Shown here: one piece after another, positions 1-20,491 of the stretch
How the letters are laid out: the number at the start of each line of letters is the position of its first letter
How positions within the stretch are numbered: position 1 is the stretch's first letter
Origin: Melieria omissa
Taxonomy: Eukaryota > Arthropoda > Insecta > Diptera > Ulidiidae
Assembly: GCA_963971225.1 (NCBI GenBank)
Contig: CAXARI010000007.1
Coordinates: 1 to 64,000, forward strand
DNA length: 64,000 nt
Reading direction: 5' to 3'
Translations under genes and position numbers: made by a program
The notes under the pieces: generated by a model
What the model was told of the DNA's origin: nothing
Seen by the model: the letters and a program-made list of their open reading frames with translations, nothing else
The model's database searches: none

Positions 1-1253
1 TATACTCTATGTGCGATGCCACGCTTTTTTATGTAACGCCCAATCCATTCCTCCAGCCGACGGGTGTGACCTGGTTTCATTAATATGCGACTTTCAGTTC
101 CAAACTTACGCGGAAAATTTCAGTCACAAAAAATATGCCGCGCCCCTTGTTCAACGCCTATAATATTTTGTCAGTAGAATAACACATCTATGGGACGATG
201 ATATACAAAACTTCAAAGCTTTCCAACTTATTGTTCCGAAGCTATTCCACATTAAAAATTTTGGTTCTATGGGCGGTGCCATGCCCTCGTCCAATACCCA
301 ACCCATTCCCCATGTCGAAGGGCACATCTAAATCGTAAATCTTTGATGTATGATTTGTAGTTCCACAGTTATTCGAAACATTTGAGTTGCTTAAAAAGTG
401 CCACGCCCCTTGTCCAACGCTCGCAAAGTTTTGCCAGTGAAACGGCACATCTAAACGGTGACCCCGCACCAAATTTTAATGCTCCCCGATTTTTCATTCC
501 GAAGATATTCCATATTGAAATTTTAAGTTGTATGGGCGGTGCCACGCCCCCTTGTCAAAACCCCACCCTATTCCCCATATGGAAAAACACAACTGAATCG
601 TACATTTGTACCGAGTGTCATTAATGAGAACGCTATAGTTTCAAAGTTACACCGGCATTTAAAAAGTGCCACGCCTCTTGTCCAACGCCCATCAAATTTT
701 ACCAGTAAAACGGAACATCTAAACGGTGGACCCGCACCAAATTCTAATGCTGTTCGAAAATTCAGCTAATCGGCTGTCTAGTTTTTGAGTTTTAATGCCG
801 TGGGACCAACAAACAAATATACATTAATTTTGATTTACAACATAAAGATATTTGCTGCAATGACTCGCAAAATTTGTTTTATATCCATATTGTTTTGCAC
901 AATTATAGCACAGTTAATTTCTGTCGTCATGGAAATTGCAGGAAGGCGTAAAAGGTGGGCGTGGTCAACCTTATATAGCTTATGTTTACCGCTATGAAAC
1001 ACAGAATCATTTTATATCAACATTAATTTTCAGACATGTACCGTAGTTTTGTTTTGTTAGTTTTGTGGGCGCGGGAAGTGGGCGCGACCGATTATATTAT
1101 AGCCTATGTTTGCCGCAATAAACTGCTGAATCGTTTGATACCCATATTGCTATGACAAATATACCATGGCTGATTTGTTATTATAGTGGGCGTGGCGAAA
1201 AGGCATATCGGGAGGGCGTGGTCAATTTTATATATCCTATGTTAACATCAACG

Positions 1254-1590
1254 GCAGCCGCCGTGGCTCAGTTGGTTAGTGCGCGGTCCAAGCGAGTCGC
1301 ATGCAGGGCGACGCTAGTTCGAATTCTGCATGTAGTAACACCTAAAAAAAATAACGGGAAACTCGTTTTCTCTTTCGGTGGCTGTCCTCTCAGCTGGAAA
1401 TGGCAAACCTCTGAGAGTAAAAATTGCCTATGAAAAAGCTCCCAACCTGCCGTTCGGAACCGGCATAAAACTGTAGGTCCCTTCCACCCGCGTACAAAAT
1501 TCACACGCACAACACGGGTGGTTGCGGGAAGCTAGGCCTTAGTCTCGCGTAAGCGGGCTGTCGTGCCAATCAATTATTATTAATTATTAT
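1254..1590 (+). mobile_element. tRNA-headed SINE with 16-bp target-site duplication (unit 1)
   Basis: The element is flanked by the direct repeat TATGTTAACATCAACG at 1238-1253 and 1591-1606. The head resembles a tRNA gene: an A-box-like TGGCTCAGTTGG at 1264-1275 and a B-box-like AGTTCGAATTC at 1316-1326, the parts of an internal RNA polymerase III promoter. The spacing is a little long and the arms do not fold as a clean tRNA, so it is tRNA-derived, not a working tRNA. The body (about 1360-1560) contains CTATGAAAAAGCTCC and AACTGTAGGTCCCTTCC, which match my memory of short repeats common in tephritid-type flies. The tail is TTATTATTAATTATTATTA-like. It encodes nothing. Removing it restores a second-half subrepeat period of about 256 bp. 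Confidence 0.82.
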
Positions 1591-1958
1591 TATGTTAACA
1601 TCAACGAAGCACGGTATCATTCGATATTAATACTGATTTACCGACATGTACCGTAGCTTCGTTTTGTTAGTTTAGAGGGCACGGAAAGTGGGCGCGGCCG
1701 ATTATATTATAGCCTATGTTTGCTACAATGATACGCTGAATCGTTTGATACCCATATTGCCTTACAAAAGCATACCATTGATGAGTTTTGTTACCATAGT
1801 GGGCGTAAGAAGGGGGCGTGGTCATTCTCATATAGCCTATGTACCATTTCCACAGATAAAAAAATGTTTGGTCCTTATTTCATCTAAATCGGTTCAGTGG
1901 TTTTTGCCTGAATGTGGCTCAAAAAAGTCACACTTGCTTTTATATAATAGTGTAGATA

Positions 1959-2649
<691 letters not shown>

Positions 2650-3973
2650 TAGTAGGGCCCTGCAGCTTTGCACGCAAGCTTGAAGTCAATGGAAGCCCAA
2701 TAAATCAAGTTTCTTCATACTATACTCTATGTGCGATGCCACGCTTTTTTATGTAACGCCCAATCCATTCCTCCAGCCGACGGGTGTGACCTGGTTTCAT
2801 TAATATGCGACTTTCAGTTCCAAACTTACGCGGAAAATTTCAGTCACAAAAAATATGCCGCGCCCCTTGTTCAACGCCTATAATATTTTGTCAGTAGAAT
2901 AACACATCTATGGGACGATGATATACAAAACTTCAAAGCTTTCCAACTTATTGTTCCGAAGCTATTCCACATTAAAAATTTTGGTTCTATGGGCGGTGCC
3001 ATGCCCTCGTCCAATACCCAACCCATTCCCCATGTCGAAGGGCACATCTAAATCGTAAATCTTTGATGTATGATTTGTAGTTCCACAGTTATTCGAAACA
3101 TTTGAGTTGCTTAAAAAGTGCCACGCCCCTTGTCCAACGCTCGCAAAGTTTTGCCAGTGAAACGGCACATCTAAACGGTGACCCCGCACCAAATTTTAAT
3201 GCTCCCCGATTTTTCATTCCGAAGATATTCCATATTGAAATTTTAAGTTGTATGGGCGGTGCCACGCCCCCTTGTCAAAACCCCACCCTATTCCCCATAT
3301 GGAAAAACACAACTGAATCGTACATTTGTACCGAGTGTCATTAATGAGAACGCTATAGTTTCAAAGTTACACCGGCATTTAAAAAGTGCCACGCCTCTTG
3401 TCCAACGCCCATCAAATTTTACCAGTAAAACGGAACATCTAAACGGTGGACCCGCACCAAATTCTAATGCTGTTCGAAAATTCAGCTAATCGGCTGTCTA
3501 GTTTTTGAGTTTTAATGCCGTGGGACCAACAAACAAATATACATTAATTTTGATTTACAACATAAAGATATTTGCTGCAATGACTCGCAAAATTTGTTTT
3601 ATATCCATATTGTTTTGCACAATTATAGCACAGTTAATTTCTGTCGTCATGGAAATTGCAGGAAGGCGTAAAAGGTGGGCGTGGTCAACCTTATATAGCT
3701 TATGTTTACCGCTATGAAACACAGAATCATTTTATATCAACATTAATTTTCAGACATGTACCGTAGTTTTGTTTTGTTAGTTTTGTGGGCGCGGGAAGTG
3801 GGCGCGACCGATTATATTATAGCCTATGTTTGCCGCAATAAACTGCTGAATCGTTTGATACCCATATTGCTATGACAAATATACCATGGCTGATTTGTTA
3901 TTATAGTGGGCGTGGCGAAAAGGCATATCGGGAGGGCGTGGTCAATTTTATATATCCTATGTTAACATCAACG

Positions 3974-4310
3974 GCAGCCGCCGTGGCTCAGTTGGTTAGT
4001 GCGCGGTCCAAGCGAGTCGCATGCAGGGCGACGCTAGTTCGAATTCTGCATGTAGTAACACCTAAAAAAAATAACGGGAAACTCGTTTTCTCTTTCGGTG
4101 GCTGTCCTCTCAGCTGGAAATGGCAAACCTCTGAGAGTAAAAATTGCCTATGAAAAAGCTCCCAACCTGCCGTTCGGAACCGGCATAAAACTGTAGGTCC
4201 CTTCCACCCGCGTACAAAATTCACACGCACAACACGGGTGGTTGCGGGAAGCTAGGCCTTAGTCTCGCGTAAGCGGGCTGTCGTGCCAATCAATTATTAT
4301 TAATTATTAT
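3974..4310 (+). mobile_element. SINE in unit 2
   Basis: Same 337-bp element and same 16-bp flanking repeats as in unit 1; no difference noticed. Confidence 0.82.
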
Positions 4311-4678
4311 TATGTTAACATCAACGAAGCACGGTATCATTCGATATTAATACTGATTTACCGACATGTACCGTAGCTTCGTTTTGTTAGTTTAGAGGGC
4401 ACGGAAAGTGGGCGCGGCCGATTATATTATAGCCTATGTTTGCTACAATGATACGCTGAATCGTTTGATACCCATATTGCCTTACAAAAGCATACCATTG
4501 ATGAGTTTTGTTACCATAGTGGGCGTAAGAAGGGGGCGTGGTCATTCTCATATAGCCTATGTACCATTTCCACAGATAAAAAAATGTTTGGTCCTTATTT
4601 CATCTAAATCGGTTCAGTGGTTTTTGCCTGAATGTGGCTCAAAAAAGTCACACTTGCTTTTATATAATAGTGTAGATA

Positions 4679-5354
<676 letters not shown>

Positions 5355-6678
5355 TAGTAGGGCCCTGCAGCTTTGCACGCAAGCTTGAAGTCAATGGAAG
5401 CCCAATAAATCAAGTTTCTTCATACTATACTCTATGTGCGATGCCACGCTTTTTTATGTAACGCCCAATCCATTCCTCCAGCCGACGGGTGTGACCTGGT
5501 TTCATTAATATGCGACTTTCAGTTCCAAACTTACGCGGAAAATTTCAGTCACAAAAAATATGCCGCGCCCCTTGTTCAACGCCTATAATATTTTGTCAGT
5601 AGAATAACACATCTATGGGACGATGATATACAAAACTTCAAAGCTTTCCAACTTATTGTTCCGAAGCTATTCCACATTAAAAATTTGGGTTCTATGGGCG
5701 GTGCCATGCCCTCGTCCAATACCCAACCCATTCCCCATGTCGAAGGGCACATCTAAATCGTAAATCTTTGATGTATGATTTGTAGTTCCACAGTTATTCG
5801 AAACATTTGAGTTGCTTAAAAAGTGCCACGCCCCTTGTCCAACGCTCGCAAAGTTTTGCCAGTGAAACGGCACATCTAAACGGTGACCCCGCACCAAATT
5901 TTAATGCTCCCCGATTTTTCATTCCGAAGATATTCCATATTGAAATTTTAAGTTGTATGGGCGGTGCCACGCCCCCTTGTCAAAACCCCACCCTATTCCC
6001 CATATGGAAAAACACAACTGAATCGTACATTTGTACCGAGTGTCATTAATGAGAACGCTATAGTTTCAAAGTTACACCGGCATTTAAAAAGTGCCACGCC
6101 TCTTGTCCAACGCCCATCAAATTTTACCAGTAAAACGGAACATCTAAACGGTGGACCCGCACCAAATTCTAATGCTGTTCGAAAATTCAGCTAATCGGCT
6201 GTCTAGTTTTTGAGTTTTAATGCCGTGGGACCAACAAACAAATATACATTAATTTTGATTTACAACATAAAGATATTTGCTGCAATGACTCGCAAAATTT
6301 GTTTTATATCCATATTGTTTTGCACAATTATAGCACAGTTAATTTCTGTCGTCATGGAAATTGCAGGAAGGCGTAAAAGGTGGGCGTGGTCAACCTTATA
6401 TAGCTTATGTTTACCGCTATGAAACACAGAATCATTTTATATCAACATTAATTTTCAGACATGTACCGTAGTTTTGTTTTGTTAGTTTTGTGGGCGCGGG
6501 AAGTGGGCGCGACCGATTATATTATAGCCTATGTTTGCCGCAATAAACTGCTGAATCGTTTGATACCCATATTGCTATGACAAATATACCATGGCTGATT
6601 TGTTATTATAGTGGGCGTGGCGAAAAGGCATATCGGGAGGGCGTGGTCAATTTTATATATCCTATGTTAACATCAACG

Positions 6679-7015
6679 GCAGCCGCCGTGGCTCAGTTGG
6701 TTAGTGCGCGGTCCAAGCGAGTCGCATGCAGGGCGACGCTAGTTCGAATTCTGCATGTAGTAACACCTAAAAAAAATAACGGGAAACTCGTTTTCTCTTC
6801 CGGTGGCTGTCCTCTCAGCTGGAAATGGCAAACCTCTGAGAGTAAAAATTGCCTATGAAAAAGCTCCCAACCTGCCGTTCGGAACCGGCATAAAACTGTA
6901 GGTCCCTTCCACCCGCGTACAAAATTCACACGCACAACACGGGTGGTTGCGGGAAGCTAGGCCTTAGTCTCGCGTAAGCGGGCTGTCGTGCCAATCAATT
7001 ATTATTAATTATTAT
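6679..7015 (+). mobile_element. SINE in unit 3
   Basis: Identical layout to unit 1, with one private T-to-C substitution near 6800 (TCTTCCGGTGG in place of TCTTTCGGTGG). Confidence 0.82.
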
Positions 7016-7383
7016 TATGTTAACATCAACGAAGCACGGTATCATTCGATATTAATACTGATTTACCGACATGTACCGTAGCTTCGTTTTGTTAGTTTAG
7101 AGGGCACGGAAAGTGGGCGCGGCCGATTATATTATAGCCTATGTTTGCTACAATGATACGCTGAATCGTTTGATACCCATATTGCCTTACAAAAGCATAC
7201 CATTGATGAGTTTTGTTACCATAGTGGGCGTAAGAAGGGGGCGTGGTCATTCTCATATAGCCTATGTACCATTTCCACAGATAAAAAAATGTTTGGTCCT
7301 TATTTCATCTAAATCGGTTCAGTGGTTTTTGCCTGAATGTGGCTCAAAAAAGTCACACTTGCTTTTATATAATAGTGTAGATA

Positions 7384-8434
<1,051 letters not shown>

Positions 8435-9758
8435 TAGTAGGGCCCTGCAGCTTTGCACGCAAGCTTGAAGTCAATGGAAGCCCAATAAATCAAGTTTCTT
8501 CATACTATACTCTATGTGCGATGCCACGCTTTTTTATGTAACGCCCAATCCATTCCTCCAGCCGACGGGTGTGACCTGGTTTCATTAATATGCGACTTTC
8601 AGTTCCAAACTTACGCGGAAAATTTCAGTCACAAAAAATATGCCGCGCCCCTTGTTCAACGCCTATAATATTTTGTCAGTAGAATAACACATCTATGGGA
8701 CGATGATATACAAAACTTCAAAGCTTTCCAACTTATTGTTCCGAAGCTATTCCACATTAAAAATTTGGGTTCTATGGGCGGTGCCATGCCCTCGTCCAAT
8801 ACCCAACCCATTCCCCATGTCGAAGGGCACATCTAAATCGTAAATCTTTGATGTATGATTTGTAGTTCCACAGTTATTCGAAACATTTGAGTTGCTTAAA
8901 AAGTGCCACGCCCCTTGTCCAACGCTCGCAAAGTTTTGCCAGTGAAACGGCACATCTAAACGGTGACCCCGCACCAAATTTTAATGCTCCCCGATTTTTC
9001 ATTCCGAAGATATTCCATATTGAAATTTTAAGTTGTATGGGCGGTGCCACGCCCCCTTGTCAAAACCCCACCCTATTCCCCATATGGAAAAACACAACTG
9101 AATCGTACATTTGTACCGAGTGTCATTAATGAGAACGCTATAGTTTCAAAGTTACACCGGCATTTAAAAAGTGCCACGCCTCTTGTCCAACGCCCATCAA
9201 ATTTTACCAGTAAAACGGAACATCTAAACGGTGGACCCGCACCAAATTCTAATGCTGTTCGAAAATTCAGCTAATCGGCTGTCTAGTTTTTGAGTTTTAA
9301 TGCCGTGGGACCAACAAACAAATATACATTAATTTTGATTTACAACATAAAGATATTTGCTGCAATGACTCGCAAAATTTGTTTTATATCCATATTGTTT
9401 TGCACAATTATAGCACAGTTAATTTCTGTCGTCATGGAAATTGCAGGAAGGCGTAAAAGGTGGGCGTGGTCAACCTTATATAGCTTATGTTTACCGCTAT
9501 GAAACACAGAATCATTTTATATCAACATTAATTTTCAGACATGTACCGTAGTTTTGTTTTGTTAGTTTTGTGGGCGCGGGAAGTGGGCGCGACCGATTAT
9601 ATTATAGCCTATGTTTGCCGCAATAAACTGCTGAATCGTTTGATACCCATATTGCTATGACAAATATACCATGGCTGATTTGTTATTATAGTGGGCGTGG
9701 CGAAAAGGCATATCGGGAGGGCGTGGTCAATTTTATATATCCTATGTTAACATCAACG

Positions 9759-10095
9759 GCAGCCGCCGTGGCTCAGTTGGTTAGTGCGCGGTCCAAGCGA
9801 GTCGCATGCAGGGCGACGCTAGTTCGAATTCTGCATGTAGTAACACCTAAAAAAAATAACGGGAAACTCGTTTTCTCTTTCGGTGGCTGTCCTCTCAGCT
9901 GGAAATGGCAAACCTCTGAGAGTAAAAATTGCCTATGAAAAAGCTCCCAACCTGCCGTTCGGAACCGGCATAAAACTGTAGGTCCCTTCCACCCGCGTAC
10001 AAAATTCACACGCACAACACGGGTGGTTGCGGGAAGCTAGGCCTTAGTCTCGCGTAAGCGGGCTGTCGTGCCAATCAATTATTATTAATTATTAT
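9759..10095 (+). mobile_element. SINE in unit 4
   Basis: Same element and flanking repeats as unit 1; no difference noticed. Confidence 0.82.
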
Positions 10096-10463
10096 TATGT
10101 TAACATCAACGAAGCACGGTATCATTCGATATTAATACTGATTTACCGACATGTACCGTAGCTTCGTTTTGTTAGTTTAGAGGGCACGGAAAGTGGGCGC
10201 GGCCGATTATATTATAGCCTATGTTTGCTACAATGATACGCTGAATCGTTTGATACCCATATTGCCTTACAAAAGCATACCATTGATGAGTTTTGTTACC
10301 ATAGTGGGCGTAAGAAGGGGGCGTGGTCATTCTCATATAGCCTATGTACCATTTCCACAGATAAAAAAATGTTTGGTCCTTATTTCATCTAAATCGGTTC
10401 AGTGGTTTTTGCCTGAATGTGGCTCAAAAAAGTCACACTTGCTTTTATATAATAGTGTAGATA

Positions 10464-11049
<586 letters not shown>

Positions 11050-12373
11050 TAGTAGGGCCCTGCAGCTTTGCACGCAAGCTTGAAGTCAATGGAAGCCCAA
11101 TAAATCAAGTTTCTTCATACTATACTCTATGTGCGATGCCACGCTTTTTTATGTAACGCCCAATCCATTCCTCCAGCCGACGGGTGTGACCTGGTTTCAT
11201 TAATATGCGACTTTCAGTTCCAAACTTACGCGGAAAATTTCAGTCACAAAAAATATGCCGCGCCCCTTGTTCAACGCCTATAATATTTTGTCAGTAGAAT
11301 AACACATCTATGGGACGATGATATACAAAACTTCAAAGCTTTCCAACTTATTGTTCCGAAGCTATTCCACATTAAAAATTTTGGTTCTATGGGCGGTGCC
11401 ATGCCCTCGTCCAATACCCAACCCATTCCCCATGTCGAAGGGCACATCTAAATCGTAAATCTTTGATGTATGATTTGTAGTTCCACAGTTATTCGAAACA
11501 TTTGAGTTGCTTAAAAAGTGCCACGCCCCTTGTCCAACGCTCGCAAAGTTTTGCCAGTGAAACGGCACATCTAAACGGTGACCCCGCACCAAATTTTAAT
11601 GCTCCCCGATTTTTCATTCCGAAGATATTCCATATTGAAATTTTAAGTTGTATGGGCGGTGCCACGCCCCCTTGTCAAAACCCCACCCTATTCCCCATAT
11701 GGAAAAACACAACTGAATCGTACATTTGTACCGAGTGTCATTAATGAGAACGCTATAGTTTCAAAGTTACACCGGCATTTAAAAAGTGCCACGCCTCTTG
11801 TCCAACGCCCATCAAATTTTACCAGTAAAACGGAACATCTAAACGGTGGACCCGCACCAAATTCTAATGCTGTTCGAAAATTCAGCTAATCGGCTGTCTA
11901 GTTTTTGAGTTTTAATGCCGTGGGACCAACAAACAAATATACATTAATTTTGATTTACAACATAAAGATATTTGCTGCAATGACTCGCAAAATTTGTTTT
12001 ATATCCATATTGTTTTGCACAATTATAGCACAGTTAATTTCTGTCGTCATGGAAATTGCAGGAAGGCGTAAAAGGTGGGCGTGGTCAACCTTATATAGCT
12101 TATGTTTACCGCTATGAAACACAGAATCATTTTATATCAACAGTAATTTTCAGACATGTACCGTAGTTTTGTTTTGTTAGTTTTGTGGGCGCGGGAAGTG
12201 GGCGCGACCGATTATATTATAGCCTATGTTTGCCGCAATAAACTGCTGAATCGTTTGATACCCATATTGCTATGACAAATATACCATGGCTGATTTGTTA
12301 TTATAGTGGGCGTGGCGAAAAGGCATATCGGGAGGGCGTGGTCAATTTTATATATCCTATGTTAACATCAACG

Positions 12374-12710
12374 GCAGCCGCCGTGGCTCAGTTGGTTAGT
12401 GCGCGGTCCAAGCGAGTCGCATGCAGGGCGACGCTAGTTCGAATTCTGCATGTAGTAACACCTAAAAAAAATAACGGGAAACTCGTTTTCTCTTTCGGTG
12501 GCTGTCCTCTCAGCTGGAAATGGCAAACCTCTGAGAGTAAAAATTGCCTATGAAAAAGCTCCCAACCTGCCGTTCGGAACCGGCATAAAACTGTAGGTCC
12601 CTTCCACCCGCGTACAAAATTCACACGCACAACACGGGTGGTTGCGGGAAGCTAGGCCTTAGTCTCGCGTAAGCGGGCTGTCGTGCCAATCAATTATTAT
12701 TAATTATTAT
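12374..12710 (+). mobile_element. SINE in unit 5
   Basis: Same element and flanking repeats as unit 1; no difference noticed. Confidence 0.82.
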
Positions 12711-13078
12711 TATGTTAACATCAACGAAGCACGGTATCATTCGATATTAATACTGATTTACCGACATGTACCGTAGCTTCGTTTTGTTAGTTTAGAGGGC
12801 ACGGAAAGTGGGCGCGGCCGATTATATTATAGCCTATGTTTGCTACAATGATACGCTGAATCGTTTGATACCCATATTGCCTTACAAAAGCATACCATTG
12901 ATGAGTTTTGTTACCATAGTGGGCGTAAGAAGGGGGCGTGGTCATTCTCATATAGCCTATGTACCATTTCCACAGATAAAAAAATGTTTGGTCCTTATTT
13001 CATCTAAATCGGTTCAGTGGTTTTTGCCTGAATGTGGCTCAAAAAAGTCACACTTGCTTTTATATAATAGTGTAGATA

Positions 13079-13832
<754 letters not shown>

Positions 13833-15156
13833 TAGTAGGGCCCTGCAGCTTTGCACGCAAGCTTGAAGTCAATGGAAGCCCAATAAATCAAGTTTCTTCA
13901 TACTATACTCTATGTGCGATGCCACGCTTTTTTATGTAACGCCCAATCCATTCCTCCAGCCGACGGGTGTGACCTGGTTTCATTAATATGCGACTTTCAG
14001 TTCCAAACTTACGCGGAAAATTTCAGTCACAAAAAATATGCCGCGCCCCTTGTTCAACGCCTATAATATTTTGTCAGTAGAATAACACATCTATGGGACG
14101 ATGATATACAAAACTTCAAAGCTTTCCAACTTATTGTTCCGAAGCTATTCCACATTAAAAATTTGGGTTCTATGGGCGGTGCCATGCCCTCGTCCAATAC
14201 CCAACCCATTCCCCATGTCGAAGGGCACATCTAAATCGTAAATCTTTGATGTATGATTTGTAGTTCCACAGTTATTCGAAACATTTGAGTTGCTTAAAAA
14301 GTGCCACGCCCCTTGTCCAACGCTCGCAAAGTTTTGCCAGTGAAACGGCACATCTAAACGGTGACCCCGCACCAAATTTTAATGCTCCCCGATTTTTCAT
14401 TCCGAAGATATTCCATATTGAAATTTTAAGTTGTATGGGCGGTGCCACGCCCCCTTGTCAAAACCCCACCCTATTCCCCATATGGAAAAACACAACTGAA
14501 TCGTACATTTGTACCGAGTGTCATTAATGAGAACGCTATAGTTTCAAAGTTACACCGGCATTTAAAAAGTGCCACGCCTCTTGTCCAACGCCCATCAAAT
14601 TTTACCAGTAAAACGGAACATCTAAACGGTGGACCCGCACCAAATTCTAATGCTGTTCGAAAATTCAGCTAATCGGCTGTCTAGTTTTTGAGTTTTAATG
14701 CCGTGGGACCAACAAACAAATATACATTAATTTTGATTTACAACATAAAGATATTTGCTGCAATGACTCGCAAAATTTGTTTTATATCCATATTGTTTTG
14801 CACAATTATAGCACAGTTAATTTCTGTCGTCATGGAAATTGCAGGAAGGCGTAAAAGGTGGGCGTGGTCAACCTTATATAGCTTATGTTTACCGCTATGA
14901 AACACAGAATCATTTTATATCAACATTAATTTTCAGACATGTACCGTAGTTTTGTTTTGTTAGTTTTGTGGGCGCGGGAAGTGGGCGCGACCGATTATAT
15001 TATAGCCTATGTTTGCCGCAATAAACTGCTGAATCGTTTGATACCCATATTGCTATGACAAATATACCATGGCTGATTTGTTATTATAGTGGGCGTGGCG
15101 AAAAGGCATATCGGGAGGGCGTGGTCAATTTTATATATCCTATGTTAACATCAACG

Positions 15157-15491
15157 GCAGCCGCCGTGGCTCAGTTGGTTAGTGCGCGGTCCAAGCGAGT
15201 CGCATGCAGGGCGACGCTAGTTCGAATTCTGCATGTAGTAACACCTAAAAAAAATAACGGAAACTCGTTTTCTCTTTCGGTGGCTGTCCTCTCAGCTGGA
15301 AATGGCAAACCTCTGAGAGTAAAAATTGCCTATGAAAAAGCTCCCAACCTGCCGTTCGGAACCGGCATAAAACTGTAGGTCCCTTCCACCCGCGTACAAA
15401 ATTCACACGCACAACACGGGTGGTTGCGGGAAGCTAGCCTTAGTCTCGCGTAAGCGGGCTGTCGTGCCAATCAATTATTATTAATTATTAT
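15157..15491 (+). mobile_element. SINE in unit 6, two 1-bp deletions
   Basis: 335 bp in place of 337, owing to the losses near 15259 and 15437; the flanking 16-bp repeats are intact. Confidence 0.8.
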
Positions 15492-15860
15492 TATGTTAAC
15501 ATCAACGAAGCACGGTATCATTCGATATTAATACTGATTTACCGACATGTACCGTAGCTTCGTTTTGTTAGTTTAGAGGGCACGGAAAGTGGGCGCGGCC
15601 GATTATATTATAGCCTATGTTTGCTACAATGATACGCTGAATCGTTTGATACCCATATTGCCTTACAAAAGCATACCATTGATGAGTTTTGTTACCATAG
15701 TGGGCGTAAGAAGGGGGCGTGGTCATTCTCATATAGCCTATGTACCATTTCCACAGATAAAAAAATGTTTGGTCCTTATTCATCTAAATCGGTTCAGTGG
15801 TTTTTGCCTGAATGTGGCTCAAAAAAGTCACACTTGCTTTTATATAATAGTGTAGATAAT

Positions 15861-17291
<1,431 letters not shown>

Positions 17292-18615
17292 TAGTAGGGC
17301 CCTGCAGCTTTGCACGCAAGCTTGAAGTCAATGGAAGCCCAATAAATCAAGTTTCTTCATACTATACTCTATGTGCGATGCCACGCTTTTTTATGTAACG
17401 CCCAATCCATTCCTCCAGCCGACGGGTGTGACCTGGTTTCATTAATATGCGACTTTCAGTTCCAAACTTACGCGGAAAATTTCAGTCACAAAAAATATGC
17501 CGCGCCCCTTGTTCAACGCCTATAATATTTTGTCAGTAGAATAACACATCTATGGGACGATGATATACAAAACTTCAAAGCTTTCCAACTTATTGTTCCG
17601 AAGCTATTCCACATTAAAAATTTGGGTTCTATGGGCGGTGCCATGCCCTCGTCCAATACCCAACCCATTCCCCATGTCGAAGGGCACATCTAAATCGTAA
17701 ATCTTTGATGTATGATTTGTAGTTCCACAGTTATTCGAAACATTTGAGTTGCTTAAAAAGTGCCACGCCCCTTGTCCAACGCTCGCAAAGTTTTGCCAGT
17801 GAAACGGCACATCTAAACGGTGACCCCGCACCAAATTTTAATGCTCCCCGATTTTTCATTCCGAAGATATTCCATATTGAAATTTTAAGTTGTATGGGCG
17901 GTGCCACGCCCCCTTGTCAAAACCCCACCCTATTCCCCATATGGAAAAACACAACTGAATCGTACATTTGTACCGAGTGTCATTAATGAGAACGCTATAG
18001 TTTCAAAGTTACACCGGCATTTAAAAAGTGCCACGCCTCTTGTCCAACGCCCATCAAATTTTACCAGTAAAACGGAACATCTAAACGGTGGACCCGCACC
18101 AAATTCTAATGCTGTTCGAAAATTCAGCTAATCGGCTGTCTAGTTTTTGAGTTTTAATGCCGTGGGACCAACAAACAAATATACATTAATTTTGGTTTAC
18201 AACATAAAGATATTTGCTGCAATGACTCGCAAAATTTGTTTTATATCCATATTGTTTTGCACAATTATAGCACAGTTAATTTCTGTCGTCATGGAAATTG
18301 CAGGAAGGCGTAAAAGGTGGGCGTGGTCAACCTTATATAGCTTATGTTTACCGCTATGAAACACAGAATCATTTTATATCAACATTAATTTTCAGACATG
18401 TACCGTAGTTTTGTTTTGTTAGTTTTGTGGGCGCGGGAAGTGGGCGCGACCGATTATATTATAGCCTATGTTTGCCGCAATAAACTGCTGAATCGTTTGA
18501 TACCCATATTGCTATGACAAATATACCATGGCTGATTTGTTATTATAGTGGGCGTGGCGAAAAGGCATATCGGGAGGGCGTGGTCAATTTTATATATCCT
18601 ATGTTAACATCAACG

Positions 18616-18952
18616 GCAGCCGCCGTGGCTCAGTTGGTTAGTGCGCGGTCCAAGCGAGTCGCATGCAGGGCGACGCTAGTTCGAATTCTGCATGTAGTAA
18701 CACCTAAAAAAAATAACGGGAAACTCGTTTTCTCTTTCGGTGGCTGTCCTCTCAGCTGGAAATGGCAAACCTCTGAGAGTAAAAATTGCCTATGAAAAAG
18801 CTCCCAACCTGCCGTTCGGAACCGGCATAAAACTGTAGGTCCCTTCCACCCGCGTACAAAATTCACACGCACAACACGGGTGGTTGCGGGAAGCTAGGCC
18901 TTAGTCTCGCGTAAGCGGGCTGTCGTGCCAATCAATTATTATTAATTATTAT
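18616..18952 (+). mobile_element. SINE in unit 7
   Basis: Same element and flanking repeats as unit 1; no difference noticed. Confidence 0.82.
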
Positions 18953-19320
18953 TATGTTAACATCAACGAAGCACGGTATCATTCGATATTAATACTGATT
19001 TACCGACATGTACCGTAGCTTCGTTTTGTTAGTTTAGAGGGCACGGAAAGTGGGCGCGGCCGATTATATTATAGCCTATGTTTGCTACAATGATACGCTG
19101 AATCGTTTGATACCCATATTGCCTTACAAAAGCATACCATTGATGAGTTTTGTTACCATAGTGGGCGTAAGAAGGGGGCGTGGTCATTCTCATATAGCCT
19201 ATGTACCATTTCCACAGATAAAAAAATGTTTGGTCCTTATTTCATCTAAATCGGTTCAGTGGTTTTTGCCTGAATGTGGCTCAAAAAAGTCACACTTGCT
19301 TTTATATAATAGTGTAGATA

Positions 19321-20491
<1,171 letters not shown>

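Noticed and set aside
1254..1337. A functional tRNA gene at the head of the SINE
   Set aside because: A and B boxes are present, but the intervening sequence does not give proper D, anticodon and T arms, and the segment continues into a SINE body with target duplications.
242..1510. Short open frames of 70-127 codons repeated in each monomer core
   Set aside because: They recur only because the DNA is repeated, overlap one another on both strands, and break at indels in single units (units 6, 11, 14, 15). No domain or codon signal seen.
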